Made by a program: the position numbers and the translations under genes. From MESE01 sp036675035 (GTDB lineage: Bacteria > Pseudomonadota > Gammaproteobacteria > Burkholderiales > Burkholderiaceae_D): DNA of 5,986 bases. Position 1 is the first letter of the stretch. The number at the start of each line of letters is the position of its first letter. The notes beneath the pieces were generated by a model, which made no database searches, had not been told where the DNA came from, and saw only the letters and a program-made list of their open reading frames with translations. Of this stretch, positions 1-5,945 are shown one piece after another. The DNA is taken from assembly GCA_036675035.1 (NCBI GenBank), contig JAKFFO010000052.1:1-5986 (forward strand). Reading direction: 5' to 3'.

Positions 1-110
1 GCGACATCGCTTTTTTTCCCTCGCGTGACGCACTGCAGTTTGATGGTGTCGGTCTGCGCGACATAATGGCGTCCGTGTGCTGCGATGATCGTGCCGGTAA
101 TCTTGCTCAT
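1..110 (-). CDS. rsgA: RsgA, small-subunit ribosome assembly GTPase (N-terminal part, cut by window edge)
   Basis: The 36 visible codons begin MSKITGTIIAAHGRHYV and continue to an RGKKS stretch. An AAHGRHY-type strand followed by RGKKS is the start of the N-terminal OB-fold of RsgA (YjeQ). In this family the protein is a circularly permuted GTPase that binds the 30S subunit late in maturation and releases assembly factors when GTP is hydrolysed. The GTPase and zinc-finger parts lie outside the window, so the call rests on the N-terminus and on gene neighbourhood. The ATG lies 3 nt after the phhB stop and has no good Shine-Dalgarno sequence, which suggests translation coupled to phhB. An A7 run on the coding strand (positions 17 to 11) encodes the two lysines of RGKKS. 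Confidence 0.85.
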   Translation of the reverse strand, partial: MSKITGTIIAAHGRHYVAQTDTIKLQCVTRGKKSDV

Positions 111-113
111 GCG

Positions 114-464
114 TCAGGCGGCGGCTTGCTGAAAGACCGCATCGACCTTCGCGGCACAGATGAAGTCGTTTTCGGAAATTCCGCCGCGCCCGCCGTTCAC
201 TGAATGGGTATCGAACTTGACGGTGCAGCGGTTATAGCCGACCACCAGCTCGGGATGATGGTCTTCCGCATGGATCACATAGGCGATCGCATTGACGAAT
301 GCCAGCGTGCGGTAATAGTTCTTGAAACCGAATGTTTTGACAATCCTGCCTTCCTGCAGAGCCCATCCATCGAGCGCCTTCAGGTGTTCATTGATTTTTG
401 CGTCGTCCAGGCCAGTGTCCTGATGCCGGGATTTTTTCTGCAGTAATTCGGAAGTGGTTACCAT
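114..464 (-). CDS. phhB: Pterin-4a-carbinolamine dehydratase
   Basis: The 116-residue product has the length and layout of the PCD/DCoH family, which dehydrates 4a-hydroxytetrahydrobiopterin during pterin cofactor recycling. Family landmarks are visible: a GW near residues 33-34, the helix leading into HAEDHHPE (65-72), a YNRCTVKFDTH strand (77-87), and a GGISENDF segment (94-101). H69, H70 and H87 match the catalytic histidine triad of the family. The loop between H87 and the conserved Asp (D100) is about four residues longer than in the mammalian protein, as far as I recall that sequence. The gene lies 26 nt after the M48 protease stop and 3 nt before rsgA, so it is probably co-transcribed with both. 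No phenylalanine hydroxylase gene is adjacent, so the pterin substrate in vivo is uncertain. The upstream ribosome-binding site is weak. Confidence 0.93.
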   Translation of the reverse strand: MVTTSELLQKKSRHQDTGLDDAKINEHLKALDGWALQEGRIVKTFGFKNYYRTLAFVNAIAYVIHAEDHHPELVVGYNRCTVKFDTHSVNGGRGGISENDFICAAKVDAVFQQAAA

Positions 465-490
465 GATGGTCTCGCTTGTCAGGTTGCCGC

Positions 491-1747
491 TCAGTGGGCG
501 ATGAGCTTGTTGATCCGCACTGTTGCCGGCGGATGCGAATCGTAGAATGCGGAATGCAGCGGGTCGGGTGTCAGCGTCGACGCATTGTCCTCGTACAGCT
601 TTACCAACGCCGATACCAGATCCTGCGCGTTGCTGTGTTTTGCGGCAAATGCGTCTGCCTCGAATTCGTGCTTGCGTGAGCTGATCGATGTCAGCGGTGA
701 CAGCAGGAAGGTAAATACCGGCAATGCCAGCATGAATAGAATCAAGGCCATCGCGTCGTTGCTGGCACCTATCATCGGATCGACGCCAAGTCCGGTGTAG
801 AACCAGATCTGATTTTTAAGATAACCCAGCAGCGCCAGAAATCCAAGCGAGATGGCGAACATCACCGCGATCCGCTTGACGATGTGTTTCAGTTTGAAAT
901 GGCCTAGTTCATGCGCCAGCACCGCCTCGATCTCCTCGGGCGCGAGCCGCGACAGCAAGGTATCGAAAAATACGATTCGCTTGGCTGCGCCAAACCCTGA
1001 GAAATAAGCATTGCCGTGTGCGCTGCGTTTCGATCCATCCATCACGAACAGGCCTTTGGACGCGAATCCGACGCGCTTCATCAGATTCTCGATGCGGGCA
1101 CGCAAACTCTCGTCGGCCAGCGGCGTGAACTTGTTGAACAGCGGGGCGATCACCGTCGGATACAGCACCAGCATCAGCAATTGGAATCCGCTCCAGACGA
1201 TCCACGCATACAGCCACCACAGGTCGCCGGATTTTTCCATCAGCGTCAATATCACCCAGATCAGCGGCAATCCGATCGCGGCACCGAGCAGCGTGCCTTT
1301 CACCAGATCGGCAATGAACAGGCCCAGCGTCATCTTGTTGAATCCGAACTTTGCTTCAAGCACGAACTGCTTGTAATAATCGAACGGCAGGCCGATGATT
1401 CCGGAAATTGCTGCAAACGCGACCAGCAACCCGATTTGATAGGTCATGCCGGGACCGGTAAGATTGAGTATCGTAACGGACAGCCACTGTAACCCGCCCA
1501 GTAAGGTAAATCCGATCAATACCGCGGTATTGACCAGAAGGGTGACCAATCCGAATTTTGTTTTTGCAACTGTGTAGTCGGCCGCCTTTTGATGTGCGGC
1601 GAGCGGAATTTTTTCAGTAAATTGAATCGGCACCGCGTTGCGGTGGCTGATCACATGACGGATGTGTCGCGATGCGAGCCAGAACTGAACCATGACGCTG
1701 ACGGCCAGAACACCGACGAACAAAACTGAAAACGCGTACGAATACAT
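491..1747 (-). CDS. M48 family (Ste24/CAAX-protease-like) integral membrane zinc metalloprotease
   Basis: Starting at the ATG at 1747 the product is 418 residues, the usual size for bacterial Ste24-like M48 proteases. The N-terminus is a hydrophobic helix (about 3-25), and further membrane segments lie near 66-95, 103-121, 151-170, 177-202, 292-310 and 330-350. The zinc site is HELGH at 279-283, with the likely third ligand E361 in SRKHEFEADAFA. GNAYFSGFG (245-253) and the C-terminal SHPPATVRI (404-412) are also typical. Such enzymes cleave membrane or membrane-associated proteins; bacterial substrates are mostly unknown. The reading frame stays open upstream to 1954, but those 69 extra codons would overlap orn and do not resemble the family, so 1747 is preferred. 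An AGG at 1756-1754 gives a modest ribosome-binding site 6 nt upstream of that start. It heads the unit with phhB and rsgA. Confidence 0.93.
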   Translation of the reverse strand: MYSYAFSVLFVGVLAVSVMVQFWLASRHIRHVISHRNAVPIQFTEKIPLAAHQKAADYTVAKTKFGLVTLLVNTAVLIGFTLLGGLQWLSVTILNLTGPGMTYQIGLLVAFAAISGIIGLPFDYYKQFVLEAKFGFNKMTLGLFIADLVKGTLLGAAIGLPLIWVILTLMEKSGDLWWLYAWIVWSGFQLLMLVLYPTVIAPLFNKFTPLADESLRARIENLMKRVGFASKGLFVMDGSKRSAHGNAYFSGFGAAKRIVFFDTLLSRLAPEEIEAVLAHELGHFKLKHIVKRIAVMFAISLGFLALLGYLKNQIWFYTGLGVDPMIGASNDAMALILFMLALPVFTFLLSPLTSISSRKHEFEADAFAAKHSNAQDLVSALVKLYEDNASTLTPDPLHSAFYDSHPPATVRINKLIAH

Positions 1748-1796
1748 TCTTTGCCTATGAGAAAATGGCGGCACAACAGGCCCAAGGGAAACGATT
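1748..1796. promoter_or_regulatory. Divergent intergenic region between the M48 protease gene and orn
   Basis: These 49 nt separate two divergent starts and must hold both 5' leaders. The orn Shine-Dalgarno AAGGGA is at 1784-1789, and a weak AGG for the protease is at 1756-1754 on the minus strand. I could not identify convincing -35/-10 pairs within it. The core promoters probably reach into the opposite coding regions, so the two transcripts may overlap at their 5' ends. That is inferred from the spacing only. Confidence 0.5.
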
Positions 1797-2384
1797 ATGT
1801 CACAAGCTACCGAAGTAAATGCAACACCGATCCAGGTCGAACGTCCGAACGAATTCAACCTGGTATGGGTCGATATGGAAATGACGGGCCTGGATCCGGA
1901 TACCGACCGGATCATAGAGATTGCGGTCGTGGTAACGGATTCCAACCTGAACATTTTAGGCGAGGGTCCTGTGTTTGCAATCCATCAAGCCGACGAGGTG
2001 CTAGACGGCATGGATTCCTGGAACAAGGGAACACATGGCCGGTCCGGTCTGATTGAGCGGGTCAAGGCGTCGACGATATCGGAAGCGGATGCCGAAGCGG
2101 CATTAATCGATTTTCTGAAGCAGTATGTGCCGAACGGAAAATCGCCGATGTGCGGCAACACGATTTGCCAGGACCGCCGCTTCATGGTGAGAGGCATGCC
2201 TAAACTGGAAGCGTTTTTTCATTATCGCAATCTGGACGTGTCCACGCTAAAAGAGCTTTGCCGCCGCTGGAAACCAGAACTGGTCAATGGGTTCAAGAAG
2301 CATCAGAAGCACACTGCGCTTGCCGACATTCTCGAATCGATCGAGGAACTGCGGTATTACCGCGAACACTTCATCAAGCCTTGA
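1797..2384 (+). CDS. orn: Oligoribonuclease (DEDDh 3'-5' exonuclease)
   Basis: The 195-residue product is Orn, the cytoplasmic exonuclease that degrades two- to five-nucleotide RNAs, including pGpG from cyclic-di-GMP turnover, to mononucleotides. The DEDDh catalytic residues are all visible: D26 and E28 in WVDMEMTGLD, D126 in GNTICQDRRF, and H172 and D177 in KHTALADI. MDSWNKGTH (72-80) and DVSTLKEL (147-154) are also family signatures. It is slightly longer than E. coli Orn because of about 14 extra N-terminal residues. The start is fixed by AAGGGA at 1784-1789 with 7-nt spacing; two upstream ATGs at 1757 and 1765 are in other frames. It is divergent from the protease-phhB-rsgA unit and is followed by a 112-nt gap before the thiolase, without a clear terminator. 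Confidence 0.97.
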   Translation: MSQATEVNATPIQVERPNEFNLVWVDMEMTGLDPDTDRIIEIAVVVTDSNLNILGEGPVFAIHQADEVLDGMDSWNKGTHGRSGLIERVKASTISEADAEAALIDFLKQYVPNGKSPMCGNTICQDRRFMVRGMPKLEAFFHYRNLDVSTLKELCRRWKPELVNGFKKHQKHTALADILESIEELRYYREHFIKP

Positions 2385-2464
2385 CGCTTCAGAAGCACGG
2401 TTGCCGGATTCGGTGAGCGCATTTGCATGAAACGGGTTTTGATGAACAAGGAATAAAGGGATTT

Positions 2465-2500
2465 ATGATGCCACTACAACCTGTTCGGAAAGAATCATGA
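2465..2500 (+). CDS. Candidate leader ORF (11 codons) overlapping the thiolase start
   Basis: A short frame encodes MMPLQPVRKES and ends at TGA 2498-2500, which overlaps the thiolase ATG (2497-2499) as ATGA. It is preceded by a strong ribosome-binding sequence, AAAGGGA at 2455-2461, 3 nt from the first ATG and 6 nt from the second. That is a better site than the one in front of the thiolase itself. This is what a translational-coupling leader looks like. The peptide has no recognised motif and could be a chance frame, so its role is inference. A second, weaker short frame (MKRVLMNKE, 2427-2456) sits just upstream. The rest of the 2385-2496 gap shows no convincing promoter. Confidence 0.35.
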   Translation: MMPLQPVRKES

Positions 2501-3702
2501 TCACTTCTGCATATATTTGCGATGCGATTCGCACGCCTTTCGGCCGCTATGGCGGCATGCTGTCTTCGATTCGCACGGATGACCTGGCCGCAGTGCCGTT
2601 GACCGCGCTGATGGTACGTAATCCAAATGTCGATTGGGAACAGATCTCCGATGTTCTGTTTGGCTGCGCCAATCAGGCCGGTGAGGACAATCGTAATGTC
2701 GCACGCATGGCGGCCTTGCTTGCGGGTTTGCCGGTGGGTGTACCAGGCGCGACCATCAACCGGCTATGCGGGTCGGGGTTGGATGCAATCGGCAGCGCGG
2801 TGAGAGCGATCAAGTCGGGTGAAGCGGCGATGATGATTGCCGGCGGCATCGAATCCATGAGTCGCGCTCCGTACGTGGTCGGCAAGGCGGAAACGGCGTT
2901 TGCGCGGAACATGGAAATGATCGATACCACGATAGGCTGGCGCTTCGTCAACAGATTGATGCAGGCGCAGTACGGCATCGATTCGATGCCCGAGACCGCC
3001 GAGAATGTCGCGCGCGATTTCGAGATCGATCGCCAGTCGCAGGACCGGTTCGCATTGGCATCGCAAACCAGGGCGATTGCAGCGCAAAAATGTGGATTCT
3101 TCGATGCGGAGATCACGCCGGTCGCGATCGCGCAGAAAAAGAGCGAGCCGCTGATCGTGACTCAGGACGAGCACCCGCGCAATACATCGCTCGATGCGCT
3201 CGCCAGGCTGGCGCCGATCGTCGCCGCAGATGGCACGGTCACGGCCGGTAACTCGTCCGGCATCAACGATGGTGCTTGCGCGTTATTGCTGGCATGCGAG
3301 AAATCTGCGCACAAGTACACCCTGAAGCCGAAAGCGCGGGTGCTCGGCATGGCGACCGCCGGCGTTCCGCCGCGGATCATGGGAATCGGGCCCGGCCCGG
3401 CGGCGCGCAAGGTGCTGGTACAGACAGGTCTGACGATGGAGCAGATGGACGTCATTGAACTCAATGAAGCATTTGCCGCGCAAAGCATCGCAGTATTGCG
3501 CGACTGGGGATTGCAGGATGACGATCCGCGCGTCAATCCGAACGGCGGCGCAATCGCGCTCGGCCACCCGCTCGGCGCTTCCGGCGCGCGCCTGGTGACG
3601 ACGGCGATCAATCAGCTGCACCGGACAAAAGGCCGCTATGCGTTATGCACGATGTGCATCGGTGTAGGGCAGGGAATAGCCATGGTGATTGAGCGGGTAT
3701 GA
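2497..3702 (+). CDS. pcaF: 3-oxoadipyl-CoA thiolase (acetyl-CoA acyltransferase)
   Basis: The 401-residue product matches PcaF/PaaJ thiolases, which cleave 3-oxoadipyl-CoA with CoA to succinyl-CoA and acetyl-CoA, the last step of the beta-ketoadipate and phenylacetate pathways. The catalytic set is intact: nucleophile C91 in NRLCGSG, NEAF at 323-326, H357 in GHPLGASGAR, and C387 in the C-terminal CIGVGQG. Features that separate this subgroup from acetoacetyl-CoA thiolases include AIRTPFGRYGG (10-20), CANQAGEDNRNVARM (57-71) and the DTTIGWRFVN loop (143-152). The start is the only in-frame ATG after an upstream stop; GGA at 2487-2489 is a modest ribosome-binding site, and a leader ORF overlaps it. 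No other pca or paa gene is in view, so it could equally be called paaJ/paaE. The specificity is a family-based call. Confidence 0.92.
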   Translation: MITSAYICDAIRTPFGRYGGMLSSIRTDDLAAVPLTALMVRNPNVDWEQISDVLFGCANQAGEDNRNVARMAALLAGLPVGVPGATINRLCGSGLDAIGSAVRAIKSGEAAMMIAGGIESMSRAPYVVGKAETAFARNMEMIDTTIGWRFVNRLMQAQYGIDSMPETAENVARDFEIDRQSQDRFALASQTRAIAAQKCGFFDAEITPVAIAQKKSEPLIVTQDEHPRNTSLDALARLAPIVAADGTVTAGNSSGINDGACALLLACEKSAHKYTLKPKARVLGMATAGVPPRIMGIGPGPAARKVLVQTGLTMEQMDVIELNEAFAAQSIAVLRDWGLQDDDPRVNPNGGAIALGHPLGASGARLVTTAINQLHRTKGRYALCTMCIGVGQGIAMVIERV

Positions 3703-3703
3703 A

Positions 3704-3725
3704 TTTTTGCACATCAGTGCAGAAG
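3704..3725. other. Small hairpin at the convergent ends of thiolase and yecA
   Basis: The stops of the two convergent genes are 11 nt apart. Across them lies TGCAC (3708-3712), loop ATCA, GTGCA (3717-3721), a perfect 5-bp stem. In a plus-strand RNA it extends to about 8 bp through the flanking T run and GAA, with one G-U pair. The yecA stop codon occupies the loop. A T run lies on the left of the stem, so neither transcript has a U tract after the hairpin. It therefore does not qualify as a standard intrinsic terminator. It may still mark transcript ends in this compressed junction. Confidence 0.35.
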
Positions 3726-4412
3726 CGGGTCGGCACCGCAGCATTTCTTGAATTTCTTTCCGCTGCCGCATGAGCAAAGATCGTTACGGCCGACTTTAGG
3801 CGTTTCGCGCTGAATCGTTGCGACCGATGATTTTCGATGGGGCAGCCAGAAGCGGTGGATTTCCGGAATCGCCGCTTCGATTTGCACGGTCAGCTTGTGG
3901 CATTTGACGGGATCGTCGACCAGCGCCAATTCTTCTTCTTCGATCTCTTCAGCGCCAAGCAGGTAAATCGGCCGTAGCAGCGGTGCGATCTCGGAGTTCC
4001 AGATCGGCTCCCATGCAGCGGCACGCAGATTCATCCCTTCCCAGAAGCCCCACGCCCAAGCTTCGCCGTCCAGTATCGGGCGGCCTTCCCATTCATACTC
4101 GCAGAACAGCGGTTCGAACTCCTTCGGCGCCGCTTCGAACGTGATCGCGATTTCGTTCATGAAGCGCGCGATCAGGCCGACAATCCGCTCGAATTCCTTA
4201 TCGGTTTTGAATTTCGGTGCATCGTCAGGAGAGGCACCCCATATGCGTGGCAGCCACTCGGACAGTGGAATCGTGTCCGGGCCGATCACAAGTGCGGTCA
4301 GGTAGCCGTGCAGTGAGTCCATCGTCATGCCATCATCGCCGCAGCGGTCGGACAGCAGGAACTTGTCCAGCTCGTTGAATTCTTTGTCGGACAAGGGTTG
4401 GTCGAGTTGCAT
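3714..4412 (-). CDS. yecA: YecA/UPF0149 family protein with C-terminal SEC-C metal-binding motif
   Basis: The 232-residue product has an N-terminal UPF0149/YecA-type helical domain (about 5-190), with the family-typical MTMDSLHGYLTALVIGP stretch (29-45) and a tryptophan-rich EAWAWGFWEGM segment (117-127). The C-terminus is a SEC-C motif, GRNDLCSCGSGKKFKKCCG (208-226). Its CxCx8CC ligands are C213, C215, C224 and C225. Related motifs in SecA and YecA bind zinc or iron, and SEC-C tails often contact ribosomes or SecB-like partners. The cellular role of YecA itself is not settled, and I add no specific function. An acidic run, EEIEEEEL (155-162), lies before the linker. The protein is soluble, with no signal peptide. 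The ATG at 4412 lacks a clear Shine-Dalgarno. The gene converges with the thiolase and has its own upstream non-coding region. Confidence 0.9.
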   Translation of the reverse strand: MQLDQPLSDKEFNELDKFLLSDRCGDDGMTMDSLHGYLTALVIGPDTIPLSEWLPRIWGASPDDAPKFKTDKEFERIVGLIARFMNEIAITFEAAPKEFEPLFCEYEWEGRPILDGEAWAWGFWEGMNLRAAAWEPIWNSEIAPLLRPIYLLGAEEIEEEELALVDDPVKCHKLTVQIEAAIPEIHRFWLPHRKSSVATIQRETPKVGRNDLCSCGSGKKFKKCCGADPLLH

Positions 4413-4448
4413 GATGTTTATTTACGGTAGTTGAGGGTCGACAGCGCT

Positions 4449-4477
4449 AGTGTAACTCGTGCCCAGGGCAATGACTT
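4449..4477 (-). promoter_or_regulatory. Weak candidate promoter for yecA with a palindrome in its spacer
   Basis: On the minus strand TACACT (4454-4449) resembles a -10 box, and 17 nt upstream AAGTCA (4477-4472) matches only three of six -35 positions. The spacer contains the perfect 11-nt palindrome TGCCCAGGGCA (4460-4470). The -10 lies 37 nt before the yecA ATG, a plausible leader length. The -35 match is poor, so this is a tentative assignment. Confidence 0.25.
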
Positions 4478-4482
4478 TAATT

Positions 4483-4498
4483 CACCGTCAGGATGGTG
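4483..4498. repeat. 16-bp imperfect dyad upstream of yecA
   Basis: CACCGTC and GATGGTG flank a central AG. Six of seven arm positions are complementary and the seventh is a G-T wobble. The two-base centre is too tight for a good RNA hairpin, so a protein-binding dyad is the more natural reading. It lies 5 nt upstream of the weak -35-like box of yecA. The rest of the 164-nt gap (4413-4576) holds no ORF worth calling and no obvious terminator for the TonB-like gene that ends at 4577. Confidence 0.3.
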
Positions 4499-4576
4499 CC
4501 GCGTATCTCGTTTAGCCGAATGCCCGGATGAATTTGCTATGCGACTGTTTTTGCAGACATCATTCGTTGGGGAAAG

Positions 4577-5200
4577 CTAATTTCCGCTTGCGGACAGGTC
4601 CTCGCTGACTACCATTATTCGCACCTGCGATTTCACCGCTCTTCCGTCGATTTCTCCCGGACTAAAACGAGCATGCTTGAAGCGCTCGGCGACGCGATCG
4701 GAAAAAATCACTTCGCTTTCCGTTTCTGCAAGAGAGAGGACATCGACAACAACGCCGTTTTCGTCGATCAGGATCGAGAATTCCAGGGCACCGGTAAATG
4801 AAAATTGGTTGAGCGCCGGCACATCCAGGTCGATTTCACCGAGTGGCGTGGGCAAGCGCGTCAGGCGGCCGGGTGGAAGGAAATCAGGCGTGGCTGCCGC
4901 CTCTGATATTGATTCCACAGGGACGCTGATGTCGGTAGTGCTGTCCGGCAATGCAGAATGGGTAACAGAGGCGGCTTTTGCAGATGGCAATGTTGTTTCG
5001 TTTGCGTTCGGAACCGAAGCCGCCGGCTCGGCATTGTCAATCTGCAGAAGAGCGGCTGTCACTGCGGGAAGCGAGACCTCAAAGCCCATGGGGCTCTGCG
5101 ACCTGCCATGTTCGAAAGGCGGTGATTGCCAGACCAGCCATAGCAGTGCTGCATGCAGACAAATCGTGCATAGCAAAAACCTGATCCGTTGGGTGCTCAT
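4577..5200 (-). CDS. TonB-like periplasmic protein with single N-terminal membrane anchor
   Basis: The 207-residue product has a short basic N-terminus, one membrane helix (about 8-25), then a low-complexity Ala/Ser/Thr/Pro linker (about 45-110) that could span part of the periplasm. The C-terminal part (about 111-200) fits a TonB-like fold: a LTRLPTPLGEIDLDVP lead-in, then GALEFSILIDENGVVVDV (137-154), ARFSPGEIDGRAVKSQVRI (177-195). TonB proteins pass energy from the ExbB-ExbD motor to outer-membrane receptors. This one lacks the Pro-Glu/Pro-Lys linker and the YP motif of classical TonB, and no exbB or exbD is nearby, so true energy transduction is unproven. It follows fimT on the same strand after 146 nt. 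The ATG at 5200 has no strong Shine-Dalgarno, and no alternative ATG exists in frame before the upstream stop at 5278-5276. Confidence 0.75.
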   Translation of the reverse strand: MSTQRIRFLLCTICLHAALLWLVWQSPPFEHGRSQSPMGFEVSLPAVTAALLQIDNAEPAASVPNANETTLPSAKAASVTHSALPDSTTDISVPVESISEAAATPDFLPPGRLTRLPTPLGEIDLDVPALNQFSFTGALEFSILIDENGVVVDVLSLAETESEVIFSDRVAERFKHARFSPGEIDGRAVKSQVRIMVVSEDLSASGN

Positions 5201-5293
5201 GTCGGTTACTGCACTTCGTTGGAGGGATACGCTTGTTTCTGTTTGTCCGTCAGAGGAGCTGATGATTCCACAGGTTCAACGTATTCAGAGGGA

Positions 5294-5335
5294 GTACGCC
5301 GGAGTCGCCTCGGAGTAACCGCGGCTCTGGCGTAC
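5294..5335. repeat. Large inverted repeat (15-bp arms, 12-nt loop) between fimT and the TonB-like gene
   Basis: The arms GTACGCCGGAGTCGC (5294-5308) and GCGGCTCTGGCGTAC (5321-5335) match at 13 of 15 positions. In plus-strand RNA the other two are G-U pairs, so the stem is unbroken; in the minus-strand transcript they become A-C mismatches. An A5 tract (5336-5340) follows on the plus strand, so the minus-strand transcript carries its U5 before the hairpin, and after it only UCCCUCU. It is at best a weak terminator for fimT, or a 3'-end stabilising structure. GGAGT recurs at 5291, 5301 and 5312, spaced 10-11 nt. The remainder of the 5201-5346 gap shows no ORF or clear promoter. Confidence 0.55.
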
Positions 5336-5346
5336 AAAAATCATGT

Positions 5347-5931
5347 TCAGGAACAGGTTGTGGAAGTTATCTTCTTCGCCGAAGCGCGGCCGGTTGCACT
5401 CAGCGTTACTTCACGCTGCTGGTTGGCGATAGTCGGCGTCGCGCGGCAGATCTTCAGTGTCGCCTGCGTTGCGCCTACGCCGGTCGGCATGAAGCTCAGG
5501 GATCGCTGGGTCGGTGACGATGTTTCAGTGAGCTTGAAGCCGGACGCCGCCGGCTGCTGGCGCTGAAACACGATCCAGTTCGGGCCAACTCCATCGCAGA
5601 TGGTGCTCGGGCTGGTGGTCTTGCAAGCGACCATCCATCCTTGTTCCCATCCACCGGTTGTCGCGCAGCTCGCGCCATCGGCAGATACGCACATCGTGAC
5701 GACGGCATTTCGCTTGATCGCTTCGCTGCGTGCCATCGTTGCACTGGCGACAAAGCTGTTTGCATACGAGCCCAGCTTGGTGCTGAGCGCGAGACCGTTG
5801 AAGGAGGGCACCGCGACTCCCAGCAGTATCGCCAGCACGGCGATCGTGACCATCAGTTCGATCAGCGTAAAGCCGCGCGAAACTGCTGTCGGCATGACAT
5901 CGGGTCTGGATACGGACTGACTGAAACGCAT
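5347..5931 (-). CDS. fimT: FimT/GspH-type minor type IV pseudopilin
   Basis: The product, 194 residues from the ATG at 5931, carries a class III signal: a short leader ending in SRG, then FTLIELMVTIAVLAILLGVAVPSF. Prepilin peptidase would cut between G and F (G20/F21 in this numbering, G22/F23 from the upstream ATG), with the essential Glu at position 5 of the mature protein. Next come ARSEAIKRNAVVTMCVS and GGWEQGWMV, typical of the GspH/FimT family, and a C-terminal half with several cysteines, ending in TCS. FimT-like pseudopilins sit at the tip or prime assembly of type IV pili, and some bind DNA for uptake. An ATG two codons earlier (5937) lies only 2 nt from the Shine-Dalgarno, so 5931 is the better start. 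The gene begins 14 nt after the stop of an upstream gene, suggesting an operon. Confidence 0.88.
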   Translation of the reverse strand: MRFSQSVSRPDVMPTAVSRGFTLIELMVTIAVLAILLGVAVPSFNGLALSTKLGSYANSFVASATMARSEAIKRNAVVTMCVSADGASCATTGGWEQGWMVACKTTSPSTICDGVGPNWIVFQRQQPAASGFKLTETSSPTQRSLSFMPTGVGATQATLKICRATPTIANQQREVTLSATGRASAKKITSTTCS

Positions 5932-5939
5932 TGTCATTT

Positions 5940-5945
5940 CCTCTC
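5940..5945 (-). promoter_or_regulatory. Ribosome-binding site that decides the fimT start
   Basis: GAGAGG on the minus strand lies 8 nt before the ATG at 5931 and only 2 nt before the ATG at 5937. Normal spacing favours 5931. It starts directly after the TAA (5948-5946) that ends the upstream reading frame. Confidence 0.7.

Noticed and set aside
1757..1767. Upstream ATGs at 1757 and 1765 as orn starts
   Set aside because: Both are out of frame with orn; the 1765 frame stops after 17 codons, and AAGGGA is properly spaced only for 1797.
1748..1954. 69-codon N-terminal extension of the M48 protease frame up to an ATG at 1954
   Set aside because: It would run antisense through the start of orn, lacks family resemblance, and the 1747 start begins directly at the first membrane helix with normal protein length.
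2386..2396. GCTTCAGAAGC palindrome just after the orn stop as a terminator
   Set aside because: Only a 4-bp stem with a 3-nt loop and no following T tract.
2673..3611. Long minus-strand frames opposite the thiolase (about 147 and 149 codons)
   Set aside because: They mirror the strongly conserved thiolase coding strand, have no recognisable domain and no ribosome-binding site; they are typical antisense shadows in fairly GC-rich coding DNA.
4677..5318. 213-codon plus-strand frame opposite the TonB-like gene
   Set aside because: It is slightly longer than the TonB-like ORF, but it has no domain, while the minus-strand frame shows a membrane anchor, a linker and a TonB-like C-terminus.
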